In this document: positions 32,959 to 42,834 of the stretch, piece after piece
How the letters are laid out: the number at the start of each line of letters is the position of its first letter
Numbering within the stretch: position 1 is the stretch's first letter
Source: Hermatobates lingyangjiaoensis
Lineage: Eukaryota > Arthropoda > Insecta > Hemiptera > Hermatobatidae
DNA: 64,000 nucleotides
Direction: 5' to 3'
Assembly: GCA_026182355.1 (NCBI GenBank)
Contig: JAPFBL010000316.1
Location: 1-64,000 of the forward strand
Made by a program: the position numbers and the translations under genes
The notes under the pieces: model-generated
What the model saw: the letters and a program-made list of their open reading frames with translations, nothing else
Told to the model about the DNA's origin: nothing
Database searches by the model: none

Positions 32959-33250
32959 TAACTCACCTCAAATGATTGAAAATAATCGCTCTATGGCCTT
33001 TCATTTATCACGTAGTCAGAGAGCAAGTGAATACAAGTTATGGGCTGGTAATGGATTTGTTTTAATGTTGGATAAAGATTGGCATCATTGACAGTATTTT
33101 TTGTATACTGAATTGTCAATCATTCAATTGTCATGAATATGTCAATCTTCATCCAACTTTAAATCCAAAGTTGGATAACCTGCTCACAACTTGTTTTCAC
33201 TTGCTCTCTGACGATGGAATAAATGAAACACATCATAGCGGTTACATAAG
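32958..33250. repeat. PLE terminal pair, family G
   Basis: GCTCTATGGCC...TCATTTATCACGTAGTCAGA on the left and CTTGCTCTCTGACGATGG, AATAAATGAAAC on the right form two facing ribozyme-like motifs with AGAGC/GCTCT helix I. The inner sequence (CAACTTTAAATCC) is partly mirrored. Confidence 0.6.
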
Positions 33251-34811
33251 ACTAGAGAAAATACATAGATATGCTACTATTATTTGGAGGGAATAAAAAA
33301 GATTAGAAAAACGCTGGACTAAATGTATCGAGCTAAAAGGTGACTATGTAGAAAAATAAAATGTTTCTTTGCCGAAAAAAATGTGTTTTATTCAATAAGT
33401 CACGGACTTATCAAACTGCCCTCGTATATAACATATGTATAAAAGCATGTAAATATTTTAAAATGCAAAAGAATTATCTACCATTATACAGGATGTATGC
33501 CTACTAGGCTTTATACTCTAGTGATTATGTAATTAAACTTGACAGTAACTCAATTTTTCTTAACTTTTCAGGTGATACATAATATAATATCTTTCAGAAC
33601 AATCAGAAACTGCTTAACTGAACCTTAAATTGTTTTTAAAACTATCATTTATCGTTTGAATGTTTGAGGAGCTAAGCTTGTTTTTGTTCACACACAAATA
33701 TGGACGTGCAGTTTAGCGGTTTAAGGAATGATTTTAACTCTCAGCAGATAATATTGATATCGTGATAATTATATCCCAATGTATGACTGAGAATTAACTG
33801 TGTATGTACTGAATTTAATTTGAGCATTCACTATGCTATTACAAATTGTGTTGCAAATTCCTTTCTTCAAATCAGTTGTTGTCACCGTTCTCTGAGCAAG
33901 CACAACACAGTTGCTTTCAAAATGTCAATATTTTTCATCTGGTGATATACCGATTTTACATACAATCTCCTTTGGGTAAAAAATCATAAAATAATAATAT
34001 TTTTGTATGAAATGATAAAAAAAAAAATCTGGAGTGGCCTACACTCTACTTTACTATAAGTAACTCAATGTCAAATTTCTTGTGTATATAAAACATAACG
34101 TATCATTTAAGCATAACATAAATATCTAAATGGGATATAATTATTAGCATTGCATTCGTGAGGTAGTACAGATAGTGATTGAAGGACATATCAATTTATA
34201 AGCTTATTTTTGTACATCACAAATAATTTATTATTTGCAAATAATTTCATTAGTATAACTACAGCAGTAATATCATTTTTGAAAAACCAATGTGAACATT
34301 TCTTGAAACGAAATATTATCCTACAAGAGAACATGGCTATTGTTCAAATAGCCAGTAGATTTCTTACATCGTTTACTTAACATCCTTCTACATTGAATAT
34401 TAATGTAAAATTTTCAAATTTAAAACAGTAAAATACCCTTTTTTTCTCTGAAAAACATCTTAAACAGCGAAGAAAATGTTGTTTTAAGGTGATTTGTTAA
34501 TTAAAGATGTACGATAATTACAGTTATTAATCTCTAAACGAAACATTTATATTTTGAATTATCTTTTACATTTTCGGTTTTTAACAGAATTATTGTACTG
34601 GGAATTTTATGGCTTCTTAGTATTTAATAAGATCATTTTCCTTCCCCTTTGTCAAATAACATATATACGATTTTTTTTTTAATGAGTGTTATCATTTACC
34701 TGCACAATATTATTCCTCTTACATCTCTTATAAGTCAATAATATATTTTCATTTTTCCATTAGAAACATCAATTTTATCTCAGTGGATTCGCTCAAAAAA
34801 TTTCTAAGTCA
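33251..34811. other. AT-rich intronic stretch
   Basis: No exon recognised. TACTTTACTATAAGTAA at 34041-34057 matches the satellite start (see 61941), but the body does not follow. Confidence 0.45.
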
Positions 34812-35656
34812 ATGTAAACAATGTAAAAAAATACAAAAAATTCGACAAGTATAGCAGGTGATCTCTTAGTCTAGGGTAAACAAAGAGTTTTTATATCGTT
34901 ATTGCTCTTTCCCGTAATTGAAACTTCATGATTTTTTTTTTATGAATTGCTAATTTTTTGTTCCATTTTTGGTCAAATTTTCATAATTTTTTAACGAGCC
35001 ATTTAGCGTCAAAAAAACATTTTCTGAAAACACAAATCGTACTCTAACGCCCCTTTAGCGAATGTAATTTTAGAAAAAAATATCTCAACTCATTGTCCAT
35101 ATAATGTTCTATTTATAGGCATAGTTTCATTTTGATCCGTCAAACAGTATGGCTTGTATCGCTCTCACAAGGTTTGAGATTGATTTATAAGTCAAAATTT
35201 GTACATTTTATTGAAAAAAAAAATATTTCCTGTTGATATAAAATTTTGAATATATTTTTCGTTTGTTCCATTTGTAACCTCAAAGATAATGTCAAAATCT
35301 CAAAACTCTAGGGTTAGTAGTTTAGGAGAAATAAATGTTTTAAAAAAAACGGTTTTTGGCAAAAAAAAGTGACTTTCCCATCATGCATAGTTCTTCCCAA
35401 ACAATAGGGATCTTCGTCTAAATGGGGCCCATTTTTGTGTAAAATATCAACTTGATCCATCAAAGATTCTGGACCGTAGCGTGGTAACAAGCAATGCTAA
35501 CACACGCACCCACCCACCCACCCACCCACCCCACACACACAGACATCATCGTAAAAACTTCATAAAACGACTTCTGGGACCTCAAAACATGTAATTCCGT
35601 CAAAATCTCGAGATCGAATTTTTTCACGATCACTATACTTTACTTATAGTAAAGTA
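34812..35656 (-). repeat. single inverted copy of the ~850-bp satellite
   Basis: Reverse complement of the units at 61941-64000: ends in CACTATACTTTACTTATAGT (the palindromic start), with ACCCACCC repeats and the GGGGCCCATTTTTGTG segment. It sits within the cuticle intron 27 kb from the array. Confidence 0.85.
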
Positions 35657-35905
35657 ATAAAGTGATATCAATGAAATATTATAAAAAAAGACCTAAAATT
35701 CTGATGAAGATATTAATAAAAGAATAAAAAATTAATCCGACTCACTGAAAAATTCGATTGGCCATCTGTGGGCGTATAACCTTAATTTGATAGAAGCATT
35801 GTTGTAGACCCATTCATTCTTGGGGTTTTGCATGTCTGAAAGAACAATGTTGTAGTATTTTAACACTTCTTTGTATAATTAGTGCCTAACGGATGTAGTT
35901 TTCAG

Positions 35906-36544
35906 GCTGTTTTGTTCGTCGCTGCTTTGGCATGCGCAAATGCGCAGCAACTGTTGAGGGCTCCTCAGAACTACCATGTGGCCCAAGACTATCCTGATGC
36001 TCATCCTTCATACAGCTTCTCATACAACGTAGAGGACCCTTTGACCGGTGATGTCAAGAGTCAGTCGGAGTCCCGAGATGGAGACGTCGTCCAAGGCAGT
36101 TACAGTCTGATAGAGGCTGACGGTAGCCGTCGTATTGTCGAGTACTCTGCTGATGCTGCTAGTGGATTCAACGCTGTCGTTCACAAGGAAGGCAGTCCTT
36201 CCATTGCTCAGCCTCAGGCTCGTTATGTTGCTCCTGCTGCTCGCTATGTTGCCCCTGCTGCCCGCTATGCTGCTCCTACTGCTCACTATGTTGCTCCTGC
36301 TGCCCACTATGCTGCTCCTACTGCTCGCTATGTTGCACCTGCTGCTCACTATGCGACTCCTACTGCTCACTATGTTGCTCCTGCCGCTCACTATGCTGCT
36401 CCTACTGCTCGCTATGTTGCTCCTCAGGCCCACTACTCTTCACCTTATGTCGCTTCCTATCTCCCTCATCAGGTTGCTGGCTCTGTCAGTTCAGGACTCT
36501 CCAGACATTCCTTCTCATCTCCTCATGCCTCTTTCAATTATTAA
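35906..36544 (+). CDS. RR-2 cuticle protein, exon 2
   Basis: Secreted structural protein of chitinous cuticle. Exon 2 starts after TTTTCAG (acceptor AG at 35904-35905) with [13 protein letters not shown], the hydrophobic core of a signal peptide. With exon 1 the protein is 216 residues, with cleavage predicted after Ala17. Residues ~38-100 form an RR-2 Rebers-Riddiford domain ([56 protein letters not shown]), which binds chitin, typically in rigid cuticle. Residues ~109-185 are about eleven 7-residue repeats of the A(R/H)Y(V/A)AP(A/T) type, followed by a Ser/His-rich tail. A GTG at 35882 is upstream of the acceptor and is not a start. Stop TAA ends at 36544. The exon is clearly GC-richer than its surroundings. 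Confidence 0.93.
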   Translation, partial: AVLFVAALACANAQQLLRAPQNYHVAQDYPDAHPSYSFSYNVEDPLTGDVKSQSESRDGDVVQGSYSLIEADGSRRIVEYSADAASGFNAVVHKEGSPSIAQPQARYVAPAARYVAPAARYAAPTAHYVAPAAHYAAPTARYVAPAAHYATPTAHYVAPAAHYAAPTARYVAPQAHYSSPYVASYLPHQVAGSVSSGLSRHSFSSPHASFNY

Positions 36545-36569
36545 AAACATTATAATAATGTTACCAGAT

Positions 36570-36575
36570 AATAAA
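36570..36575 (+). promoter_or_regulatory. polyadenylation signal of the cuticle gene
   Basis: AATAAA 25 nt after the stop codon. Confidence 0.65.
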
Positions 36576-36683
36576 ATATGTTATTATTGAATATGACATA
36601 AATTATTACCTTTGTATATACTTTCAGAATAATAGTTCAATATAGAAAAAGAAACATAGAGAAATCAAAATAACACACTTACA

Positions 36684-36719
36684 GTCTCTAATTTTCGGTT
36701 TGAACCGTCTTCAGGAGAG
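36684..36719 (-). ncRNA. hammerhead-like motif, family C
   Basis: Minus strand: TCTC/GAGA, CTGAAGA (36708-36714), unpaired C, helix II GGT/ACC, GAAAATTA. Confidence 0.65.
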
Positions 36720-36829
36720 ATAAGTGAGGGAAACCAAGAGCACTGGTTCAGAGACGGTTGGAGACCATCAACCGTCTTTGGATAGTCTCCAACCGTCTCT
36801 GAACCAGTGCGCTTGGTTTCCCTCTCTTA

Positions 36830-36866
36830 TCTCTTCTGAAGACGGTTCAAACCGAAAATTAGAGAC
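36830..36866 (+). ncRNA. hammerhead-like motif, family C
   Basis: CTGAAGA (36836-36842), unpaired C, helix II GGT/ACC, GAAA (36854-36857), ATTA then GAGA. Helix I on the 5' side is TCTT, one mismatch to the usual TCTC. Confidence 0.65.
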
Positions 36867-36984
36867 TGTAAGCGTGTTCTTTTGATTTCTCTATGTTTCT
36901 TTTCCTATATTGAACTGTATTTGTCCGTTTTGGATCGTGTTTCCAACGAAAAAGTCTTTCAGAATTATATATATACTTGTATAT

Positions 36985-37225
36985 ATATTGTTAAATAGCG
37001 CCCCATATTTGGCTTGCATCACTTTCTTACACAATTGTCAATTTGCCGGAATAGCTTCCTCGTCTCTTCATTAAAACTATAAAGCTTATCACTAATACAA
37101 GTCAAATATGGGGCGTTTTTTAACAATATATACAGATACAAGACAAATATGGGGCGTTACTTAACAATATATGTTTAAATGAAGGACTGCTTCCAACTTT
37201 TACAAATATATATATATATATATAT
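36985..37225. pseudogene. PLE ORF N-terminal pieces in opposite orientation
   Basis: A minus-strand piece (36990-37060) ends AAATATGGGGCG-CTATTTAAC and a plus-strand piece (37137-37206) reads KYGALLNNICLNEGLLPTFT then (TA)n. A third copy of the CAAATATGGGGCGTT block lies at 37105-37128. Confidence 0.65.
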
Positions 37226-37229
37226 ATAT

Positions 37230-37470
37230 AAACCAATTAGATAAACGATTCTTCGAACTAAATAAACTAGAACTTTTAAAAGAACACACAGAAAAGAAAT
37301 CACTGTAACTTACTACTATATTTCCATGTGCTCGTTGCCAATTAGCCGAGAGTCGTTAATAGATTCACATCTATTTCTCACGACGAGGACATCGAAATAT
37401 AGTAACGACTTTCAGTGATTTCTTTTCTGTGTGTTCTTTTGAAAAGTCTAGTTAATTTATATATATATAT
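37230..37470. repeat. inverted PLE terminal pair, family A3
   Basis: AACTTTTAAAAGAACACACA and its mirror (TGTGTTCTTTTGAAAAG) bound GACGAGGACATCGAAATATA. Box 1 is decayed to CACGACGA. Confidence 0.7.
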
Positions 37471-37474
37471 ATAT

Positions 37475-37770
37475 ATTAGTATATTTAGGAAGCAGTCCTT
37501 CATTTATACAGGTTTGATTAAATAATACGCCATTATATTTACTATTATTACTAATAATACAACTAGTACTATTACTACTTATGACTGTTGTGACAATAGT
37601 AAAATTAGTGGAAATGCAAGATGTAAAGACAATGGAACCATTGGAAATGTTCTATTCAATTTAGATGTTTGTACAAGAAGATTATTCAGATCCCTTGAGA
37701 AATACACAAGGAAACTAATCAACCGTAAATATGGCGTATTATTTAATCAAACCTGTATATATATATATAT
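37475..37770. pseudogene. PLE ORF N-terminal pair
   Basis: The minus-strand start at 37480-37545 (GGCGTATTATTTAATC block) is mirrored at 37727-37760. Between them the plus strand reads RRLFRSLEKYTRKLINRKYG before VLFNQTCI and (TA)n. Confidence 0.65.
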
Positions 37771-37774
37771 ATAT

Positions 37775-37990
37775 ATGAAGTCCAAAACCATATTAGTGAA
37801 GGTTGGTAGCAATCCTTCTTGCAAACAAGTTTCTAAAAATTTTATGACAATTTCATTCCTGGTTACCTTTTTTGAGAGTTTCTCTAATGTCCTACAGGCT
37901 CTTCTCAGTTCCTCTGGGAATAAAAAAATCAACTGGCCCAAACTTTCCTTTTCATTACTACTCATTTTAACACAATTTATATCTAGCACT
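37775..37990 (-). pseudogene. PLE ORF N-terminal fragment
   Basis: MSSNEKESLGQLIFLFPEEL, RRACRTLEKLSKKVTRNE, IKFLETCLQEGLLPTFTNM, followed by (TA)n. One of the cleanest copies, with no internal stop. Confidence 0.8.
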
Positions 37991-38014
37991 ATTTAAGAAC
38001 TAACTGAATATTAT

Positions 38015-38029
<15 letters not shown>

Positions 38030-38053
<24 letters not shown>

Positions 38054-38224
38054 TAATAATCAAAATAACACTTGATATAATAGATGGATTAATTTACCAC
38101 AATGAAAACATTTTTTTAAAACAATGCTCTAAGGCCTTTCGTTCACTTGCTCTCCGAAGATGTGTTAACGAAAGGCCTTAGAGCATTGTTTTAAAAAATT
38201 GTTTTCATTGTGGTAAATTAATCC

Positions 38225-38230
<6 letters not shown>
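38030..38230. repeat. inverted PLE terminal pair, family G
   Basis: AATGAAAACATTTTTTTAAA, ACAATGCTCTAAGGCC and their mirrors form a compact palindrome. (TA)n lies at both ends. Confidence 0.8.
38149..38184 (+). ncRNA. hammerhead-like motif, family G
   Basis: Helix I GCTCT (38149-38153) with AGAGC (38180-38184), box 1 CCGAAGA (T4 changed to C), helix II GT/AC, GAAA (38170-38173), helix III AGG/CCT. Confidence 0.55.
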
Positions 38231-38234
<4 letters not shown>

Positions 38235-38257
<23 letters not shown>

Positions 38258-38965
38258 ATATATATATATCACTTGATAAAACGGAAACACGATACAAACT
38301 GAACTGTTATATATATATATATATTTTTCAATGCCTGCTACAGGATCCAAATTCTAACACAACTTTCCAATGATTACACCCTGACCATTCATTTGCTTCT
38401 GGGGAATCCCTTACTGCATAGCAAAGTTCTATATATTAAGAACAATAAGCATGGTTTAAATGTACGAAATAGTGATTTATATTTTTATGCACTTTGAACA
38501 TAGTTTTACGCTCTTTAGGGAGGCTAGACGATAGGTCCAGGTAGCAGGTCAGTGCCCTACCACCCGCCATGACCTACTTACTCCCTCCTTTCTACATTTT
38601 ATTCTAGTTTTATTAAAATTCTAGGTTGTATTTAGACATTGCTAAGAAAGTATCGTTAACGCTTAAAAGTTGTTTTTTTTTAACATCTTTATTTAAAAAT
38701 ATACAGCTATGTATATTCTGCGTAACAGGCATATGTAGTAATAGATTACATAATAACATCGATGCACGTTTAAAAGTAAATGTTATAATGGTGAATGTTG
38801 GGTGAAAACTTGGTGCCTTTTTGTTTTAAGTTCTTAATTTGTTATAGTGTTCCTTTTAATAGAATTAGTTCTTTAGTTCTACTGTCATTAAGCTGATTTA
38901 AATAAAAGAATAGTGTAGATTAGTGGGCAACCACTTCACTAACATCTTTATATCTCTCCATAATT
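38235..38965. other. no recognisable gene
   Basis: AT-rich with a patch at 38510-38600 less AT-rich than the surroundings. Nothing assigned. Confidence 0.4.
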
Positions 38966-38969
38966 TTCT

Positions 38970-39060
38970 TTAGGAAATGACCTAGTAATAATCTTAAATT
39001 AATTAGAAGATTAGAAAACCTCTGCAGAAAAGAAGGAAATGCAGAAGCTGTTACTACTTC
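38970..39060 (+). pseudogene. PLE ORF N-terminal scrap
   Basis: KLIRRLENLCRKEGNAEAVT followed by TTS and a (AGT)n run in place of the usual (TA)n. Confidence 0.5.
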
Positions 39061-39214
39061 AGTAGTAATAGTAGTAGTAGTAGTATTTAACACAAGTTTT
39101 TTAGGAGAGAAAATAAATGTATTCGTGTTTTTTTTGAAAGGTGAATGAAAGTAATTAATAACAATGACTAAACAAGTATGTTCTCTGTAGTACGCAAATA
39201 TCATATGTAAGTAA

Positions 39215-39800
39215 AATATTTTTCATACTGGGGTAAATGGTTAATACAAAGTCTCCACATAATAGAAGTTTTTTTTTAATTCAAACTACGCTTTTTAAAC
39301 ACTTTGTCTTCACCGTCAGGTGAACATCCAATGGAAAGAGTGAAGGGCCTAAATCTCTCCAACTTTGGCAAGAGTGAACGTTGGACTGTACGTGTTTGAA
39401 ACGCGTTTGTACTTCTTTTTGGTGGAGACTTTATAGTAACCATGAGTAGGTTAGCTTAGGTTAGGTTGCAGTGGTAGTTCCACAAGGGAACACACGTAGG
39501 CCGAGCATTAGCCTTTGTGATACCACACAATGAAGATTGATTCTACAGTAGGAGTCCTAAATTTTGCCTAACTCAAATGTATTTAGAGTAGGGATCTTTA
39601 ACGAGTACCTGACTGACATCGTACAGGCTCGGGAACCGACGGTTTAACGTCCTTCTCCGAGGGACGACACGCTCAGATTTATTCACCTCCCGCGTGAATA
39701 AATCGAGGGCCAGGTGGGGATCGAACCCCAGTCCTATCAGTTCAGAGGCGAGCACGTAACCACTGAGCTAGCCTGGCCCCTTAACCATGAGTAAATACCA
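39215..39800. repeat. PLE terminal pair, family D, split by a SINE
   Basis: TTAATACAAAGTCTCCACAT...TTCAAACTACGC on the left and GAAACGCGTTTGTACTTC, GGTGGAGACTTTATAGTAAC on the right. The right arm is interrupted at 39448 and resumes at 39794 (AATACCAAACAA). Confidence 0.65.
39449..39781 (-). mobile_element. tRNA-derived SINE, intact, with 12-bp target duplication
   Basis: On the minus strand the head has a pol III A box (TAGCTCAGTGG) and B box (GGTTCGATCCC) with tRNA-like spacing. The body has TTTGTGATACCACAC, TTTTGCCTAACTCAAATG and a tail of GGTTAG-type repeats. TAACCATGAGTA flanks both sides (39437-39448 and 39782-39793), a perfect target-site duplication. It inserted into a PLE arm. Confidence 0.9.
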
Positions 39801-40480
39801 AACAATTTTGGATTTCACAGCTAATGTCTTAAAATATTTTTATATCTTTATTCAAGAGTGTAAATTTAATACAAATTGAATATGAAAACTAAGTGTCGAA
39901 GCACGATCCACAAATTCTCCTTATGCTCTACTTGGAGGGATTGAATTAATTTGGAGTTGACCACTTTCGGCCTAAGTGACTGAACTCAAGGAGAGTCAGA
40001 AATGCAGCAAGTGAGGTGAAGGAAAGCACTTTAACCAAACCCAAAGCCAGATTAATTCTACTTAAAGACTTTGTGCCTTCCATAGTTGGCTAAATCCCTT
40101 GAATTAACTCCTCAACTAACCAGATTTATGCAAGAGAAGATCTTAGGAAACTACCAGTTTTACTAAATTTGGAAGGGTTGACCAAATTTTAGTTAAATGA
40201 ATGATTCACAAAAGTTCAAAACCGCTTCATTAAAGAATTTACTGTTAAATTATCTATTAATCTTTGATTTTAAATAACTTTAAAACTCTTTTTTTTGGTA
40301 CAAATTTAACCATTTTCTTTTTCTGCATAAAATTGATTTTTGTCCACTTGCTATATTCTTCTTAATTTTCTATCTATAAGTCCCCTTTTTATAATCAACA
40401 ATCATCTGTTTCAACTAAATACTTTAAAATAACCTCAATGAAAGGTTATTCCAATAATTTTTAATCATATTCATATATAT
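39800..40480. other. no recognisable gene
   Basis: Moderately AT-rich, unassigned. Confidence 0.4.
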
Positions 40481-40484
40481 ATAT

Positions 40485-40625
40485 ATATATATAAATTCAC
40501 ACAAGGGGTTCTTGAGGATTTTGGTCATAAAACATACAACTCCTGATTATAAGCCGACGTTTCGCCAAAAATTGTTTGGCATTTTCAAGGCTAAAAAACA
40601 ATGTAGTAGTTCCAATTTAGACCAC
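40485..40625 (-). repeat. PLE terminal fragment, family F-like
   Basis: AAGCCGACGTTTCGCC, AAAAATTGTTTGGCATTTTC and AAGGCT: on the minus strand box 1 is TTGAAAATG, helix II GCCAAA/TTTGGC, then GAAACGTCGGC, with helix I GCC/GGC. Confidence 0.6.
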
Positions 40626-40628
40626 CGG

Positions 40629-40735
40629 TTTTTTTGACCCTGGGTTTTTGACTCTGACGAAGACCGCTTGTTACGGTTGAAAGATCTTAGTATTGCTTTC
40701 CCATTTTCTTATTGTGGTTTGATCATTTATATATA
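40629..40735 (+). repeat. PLE terminal half, family B
   Basis: Ends TTGTGGTTTGATCATT before (TA)n. The mirror arm is missing. Confidence 0.7.
40650..40692 (+). ncRNA. hammerhead-like motif, family B
   Basis: GACT, CTGACGA (40654-40660), unpaired A, GACCG/CGGTT, GAAA, AGATCT, then AGTA. Confidence 0.7.
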
Positions 40736-40749
40736 TATATATATATATA

Positions 40750-40880
40750 TATACACTTTAACACAGAGAAAAGAACACAGGAAGACACTACAGAACTCAC
40801 TTCGATATTTCGACATCCGTCGTCATCGGGAAGATGTGCGAAGTACTCGCGTTGAGAAGCAAACTGCTACTCATATATAT
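40750..40880 (-). repeat. PLE terminal fragment, family A
   Basis: Minus strand carries GTAGCAGTTTGCTTCTCAAC and CTTCC-CGATGACG, then GTCGAAATATCGAAG. Box 1 has T4 changed. Confidence 0.65.
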
Positions 40881-40884
40881 ATAT

Positions 40885-41969
40885 ACTCATTATTTTTTCA
40901 CCCGATTCCTGTGTATTATTGTTAATAGAAAATTAAATAACAATACCAACAAAAAATATGTGTTTACAATATTCAACAACAACAAGAAAAACCATAAATA
41001 CAACAACAACAACAACAGCTATTCCATAAGTAAGCATTACTAGATACTCTTTTGGCAATAAATTAATCTAGTTTTTGTTTAATTTTAATTTAGTTGTCAT
41101 GTAGACGTAAAATTGAACTCTGGTAAAATATTATCAAATTGGTAATAATCAGTTTCTTTTAATGATTGATTTTGTTTGAATGTGAAAATATCCTTCTTGT
41201 CAGGTATAATAAACTTGAAGTAATTCCCATAGAACAATCTGCCATCTTATTTTTATCAGTGATATTATTATCATTAAGGTAAGAGACTGAGTCTCATTGG
41301 ACTAATGGTTAGTTTTATCTATCCCATTATCGTTTCTGAGGTTATTTTTAGATTTTAAGTTCTTTTGCCACATTTTTAATTACCCTAAGGTAATCTTACA
41401 TTTTTGCCTTTTAGTTATGATTGACCAAAAATCTTAACTACTTAAAGGCAATTGTCTTAAATTTTCATAAAATGTGTTCAAAGCTTTCAGCTTTTCCTAA
41501 ACAGAGTCTACATTTATTGTTTTAATTCCAGCCTATGTATGTGATAGTAAACAGTTGAATCGTCTGACTGTTAGATATTCTACGCACATCTAAAAATTCT
41601 TCCTCAGAAAAAACAATTCCTTTACAAATTTTTATCAAGATTGATTATACTTTATCGAACTAGACCTGGTTATACGAGCAAAATTTGATCTACTTTCTTC
41701 TCATGCATTGATTCTACTTATATTAATTAATTATATTAATCCTTGAGGAAGCTAAAGAGTGCTTATGTTGAGCTTAGGTCACGAGAAGGTGGAAGGTCTG
41801 TTTGGGTCCAACTTTTCTCAATAGTCCAACTTAGTTCATTGTCATTTTCTCCTGCATTCCCAACCTTTTTCTTTATTGACCAGATTCTGATGATAGATGT
41901 AACAATTCTAAACTAACTTCGAATTAAACACTATTAATTTCAATGCCTTTTATTCAGTCCTACAGTCTC

Positions 41970-42000
<31 letters not shown>
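40885..42000. other. unassigned AT-rich DNA
   Basis: Contains short (AAC)n near 40970-41020. No gene recognised. Confidence 0.4.
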
Positions 42001-42004
<4 letters not shown>

Positions 42005-42009
<5 letters not shown>

Positions 42010-42145
42010 TTCGAGATTAACAAAGAGCAACACACAAAGTAGGGAAACACACTTACAGACTCAAATTTTCGGGTAATCCGTCTTCAGGAGAAAAGATAAT
42101 GGGAGACCAAGCACGTTGTAGACGCAACGGCAAGTAACCCGAATA
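42005..42145 (-). repeat. PLE terminal fragment, family C
   Basis: Minus-strand core at 42058-42092: CTC/GAG helix I, CTGAAGA (42081-42087), unpaired C, helix II GG/CC, GAAAATTT. Confidence 0.65.
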
Positions 42146-42149
42146 TATA

Positions 42150-42265
42150 TATATATAAGTCGTTATCAGCCTTTGGAGCGATTCACATCTATTCCTGACG
42201 ACGAGGATATTGAAATATAGTAGTGAGTTCAGCCATTTCTTTTCTGTGTGTTCCTTTGAAAATTC

Positions 42266-42290
<25 letters not shown>
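42150..42290 (+). repeat. PLE terminal fragment, family A3
   Basis: AAGTCGTTATCAGCCTTTGG, CTGACGACGAGGATATTGAA, ATATAGTAGTGAGTTCAG. The same block recurs at 46585-46705. Confidence 0.65.
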
Positions 42291-42297
<7 letters not shown>

Positions 42298-42570
42298 GCT
42301 TTTAAAAACTGGATGTCTGTTTCCACTTGATTCAATTTCGTCTTATATTTTTCCAAATTACGAAGATGGTGAACGTACACCGAAACATGTTCAATAATAA
42401 AATAAAAAATTATGGTGATTTAATTTTTAAGTTGAGTTCTGAGTTGAAGAAAAAATTTCGTAATTTGGAAAAATATAAGACGAAATTGAATCAAGTGGAA
42501 ACAGACATCCAGTTTTTAAAAGCATGTATTGAAGAAGGACTGCTCCCAACTTTTACAAATATATATATAT
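42298..42570 (+). pseudogene. PLE ORF N-terminus with mirrored front
   Basis: MVNVHRNMFNNKIKNYGDLI, FKLSSELKKKFRNLEKYK and IQFLKACIEEGLLPTFTN, then (TA)n. The first 60 bp (42300-42360) are the inverted copy of 42440-42520. A truncated family E ribozyme core (CGAAGATGGTG, GAAACATGTTC) overlaps its start codon. Confidence 0.75.
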
Positions 42571-42582
42571 ATCGTTGAACAA

Positions 42583-42830
42583 CTGACCGTATTTCACTGA
42601 TGTCATTTTCTTCACCAGTTTTTCAAGGTTTCTGAATACCTTCTTCTTTCCTTCATCCAAACGTTGGAGAATGTTAATTAAGTGGGAACCGACATGTTTC
42701 GACTGGCTTCCAGTCATCTTCAGGGTAATTAATTAAAAAAAAAAAGAAGAAAAATTAGAGTATTTAGAGTTGGTATTAAGACGCAGTTTACAGTAATAGT
42801 TTAAAGTGGCTCTTGGTCCACTATATATAT
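42583..42830 (-). pseudogene. PLE terminal repeat with ORF start inside a ribozyme motif
   Basis: The minus-strand frame starts at the ATG in CTGAAGATG and runs without a stop: MTGSQSKHVGSHLINILQRL, DEGKKKVFRNLEKLVKK, MTSVKYGQLFN, then (TA)n. Upstream (42726-42830) is the untranslated part of the terminal repeat. Confidence 0.75.
42682..42725 (-). ncRNA. hammerhead-like motif, family E, best copy
   Basis: Minus strand: ACC/GGT helix I, CTGAAGA (42717-42723), one unpaired T, helix II GACTGG/CCAGTC around AAG, GAAACATGTC (42691-42700) with helix III AC/GT and the canonical GTC triplet. All conserved bases are intact. Confidence 0.78.
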
Positions 42831-42834
42831 ATTA

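Larger units (their letters stand above)
21865..35905 (+). other. inferred intron of the cuticle gene
   Basis: Starts GTAAGT and ends TTTTCAG. Phase 0 at both borders. It is packed with PLE hairpins, three PLE endonuclease fragments and one inverted satellite copy, which would explain its size. Confidence 0.5.
36625..36960. repeat. inverted PLE terminal pair, family C
   Basis: Arms of about 130 bp: the left has TAGTTCAATATAGAAAAAGA and the right ends CCTATATTGAACTGTATT. The mirror includes TTCAGAGACGGTTGGAGAC. It lies about 50 bp after the cuticle polyA signal. Confidence 0.85.

Noticed and set aside
35882..35905. GTG start for the cuticle protein
   Set aside because: Animal nuclear genes do not use it, and a TTTTCAG splice acceptor lies between it and the signal-peptide core.
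36020..36590. Overlapping long frames on both strands across the cuticle exon
   Set aside because: They are shadows of the 21-bp coding repeat; the RR-2 frame is clearly the real one.
39700..39781. Free-standing tRNA gene
   Set aside because: The A and B boxes belong to a SINE head with a long SINE body and target duplications.
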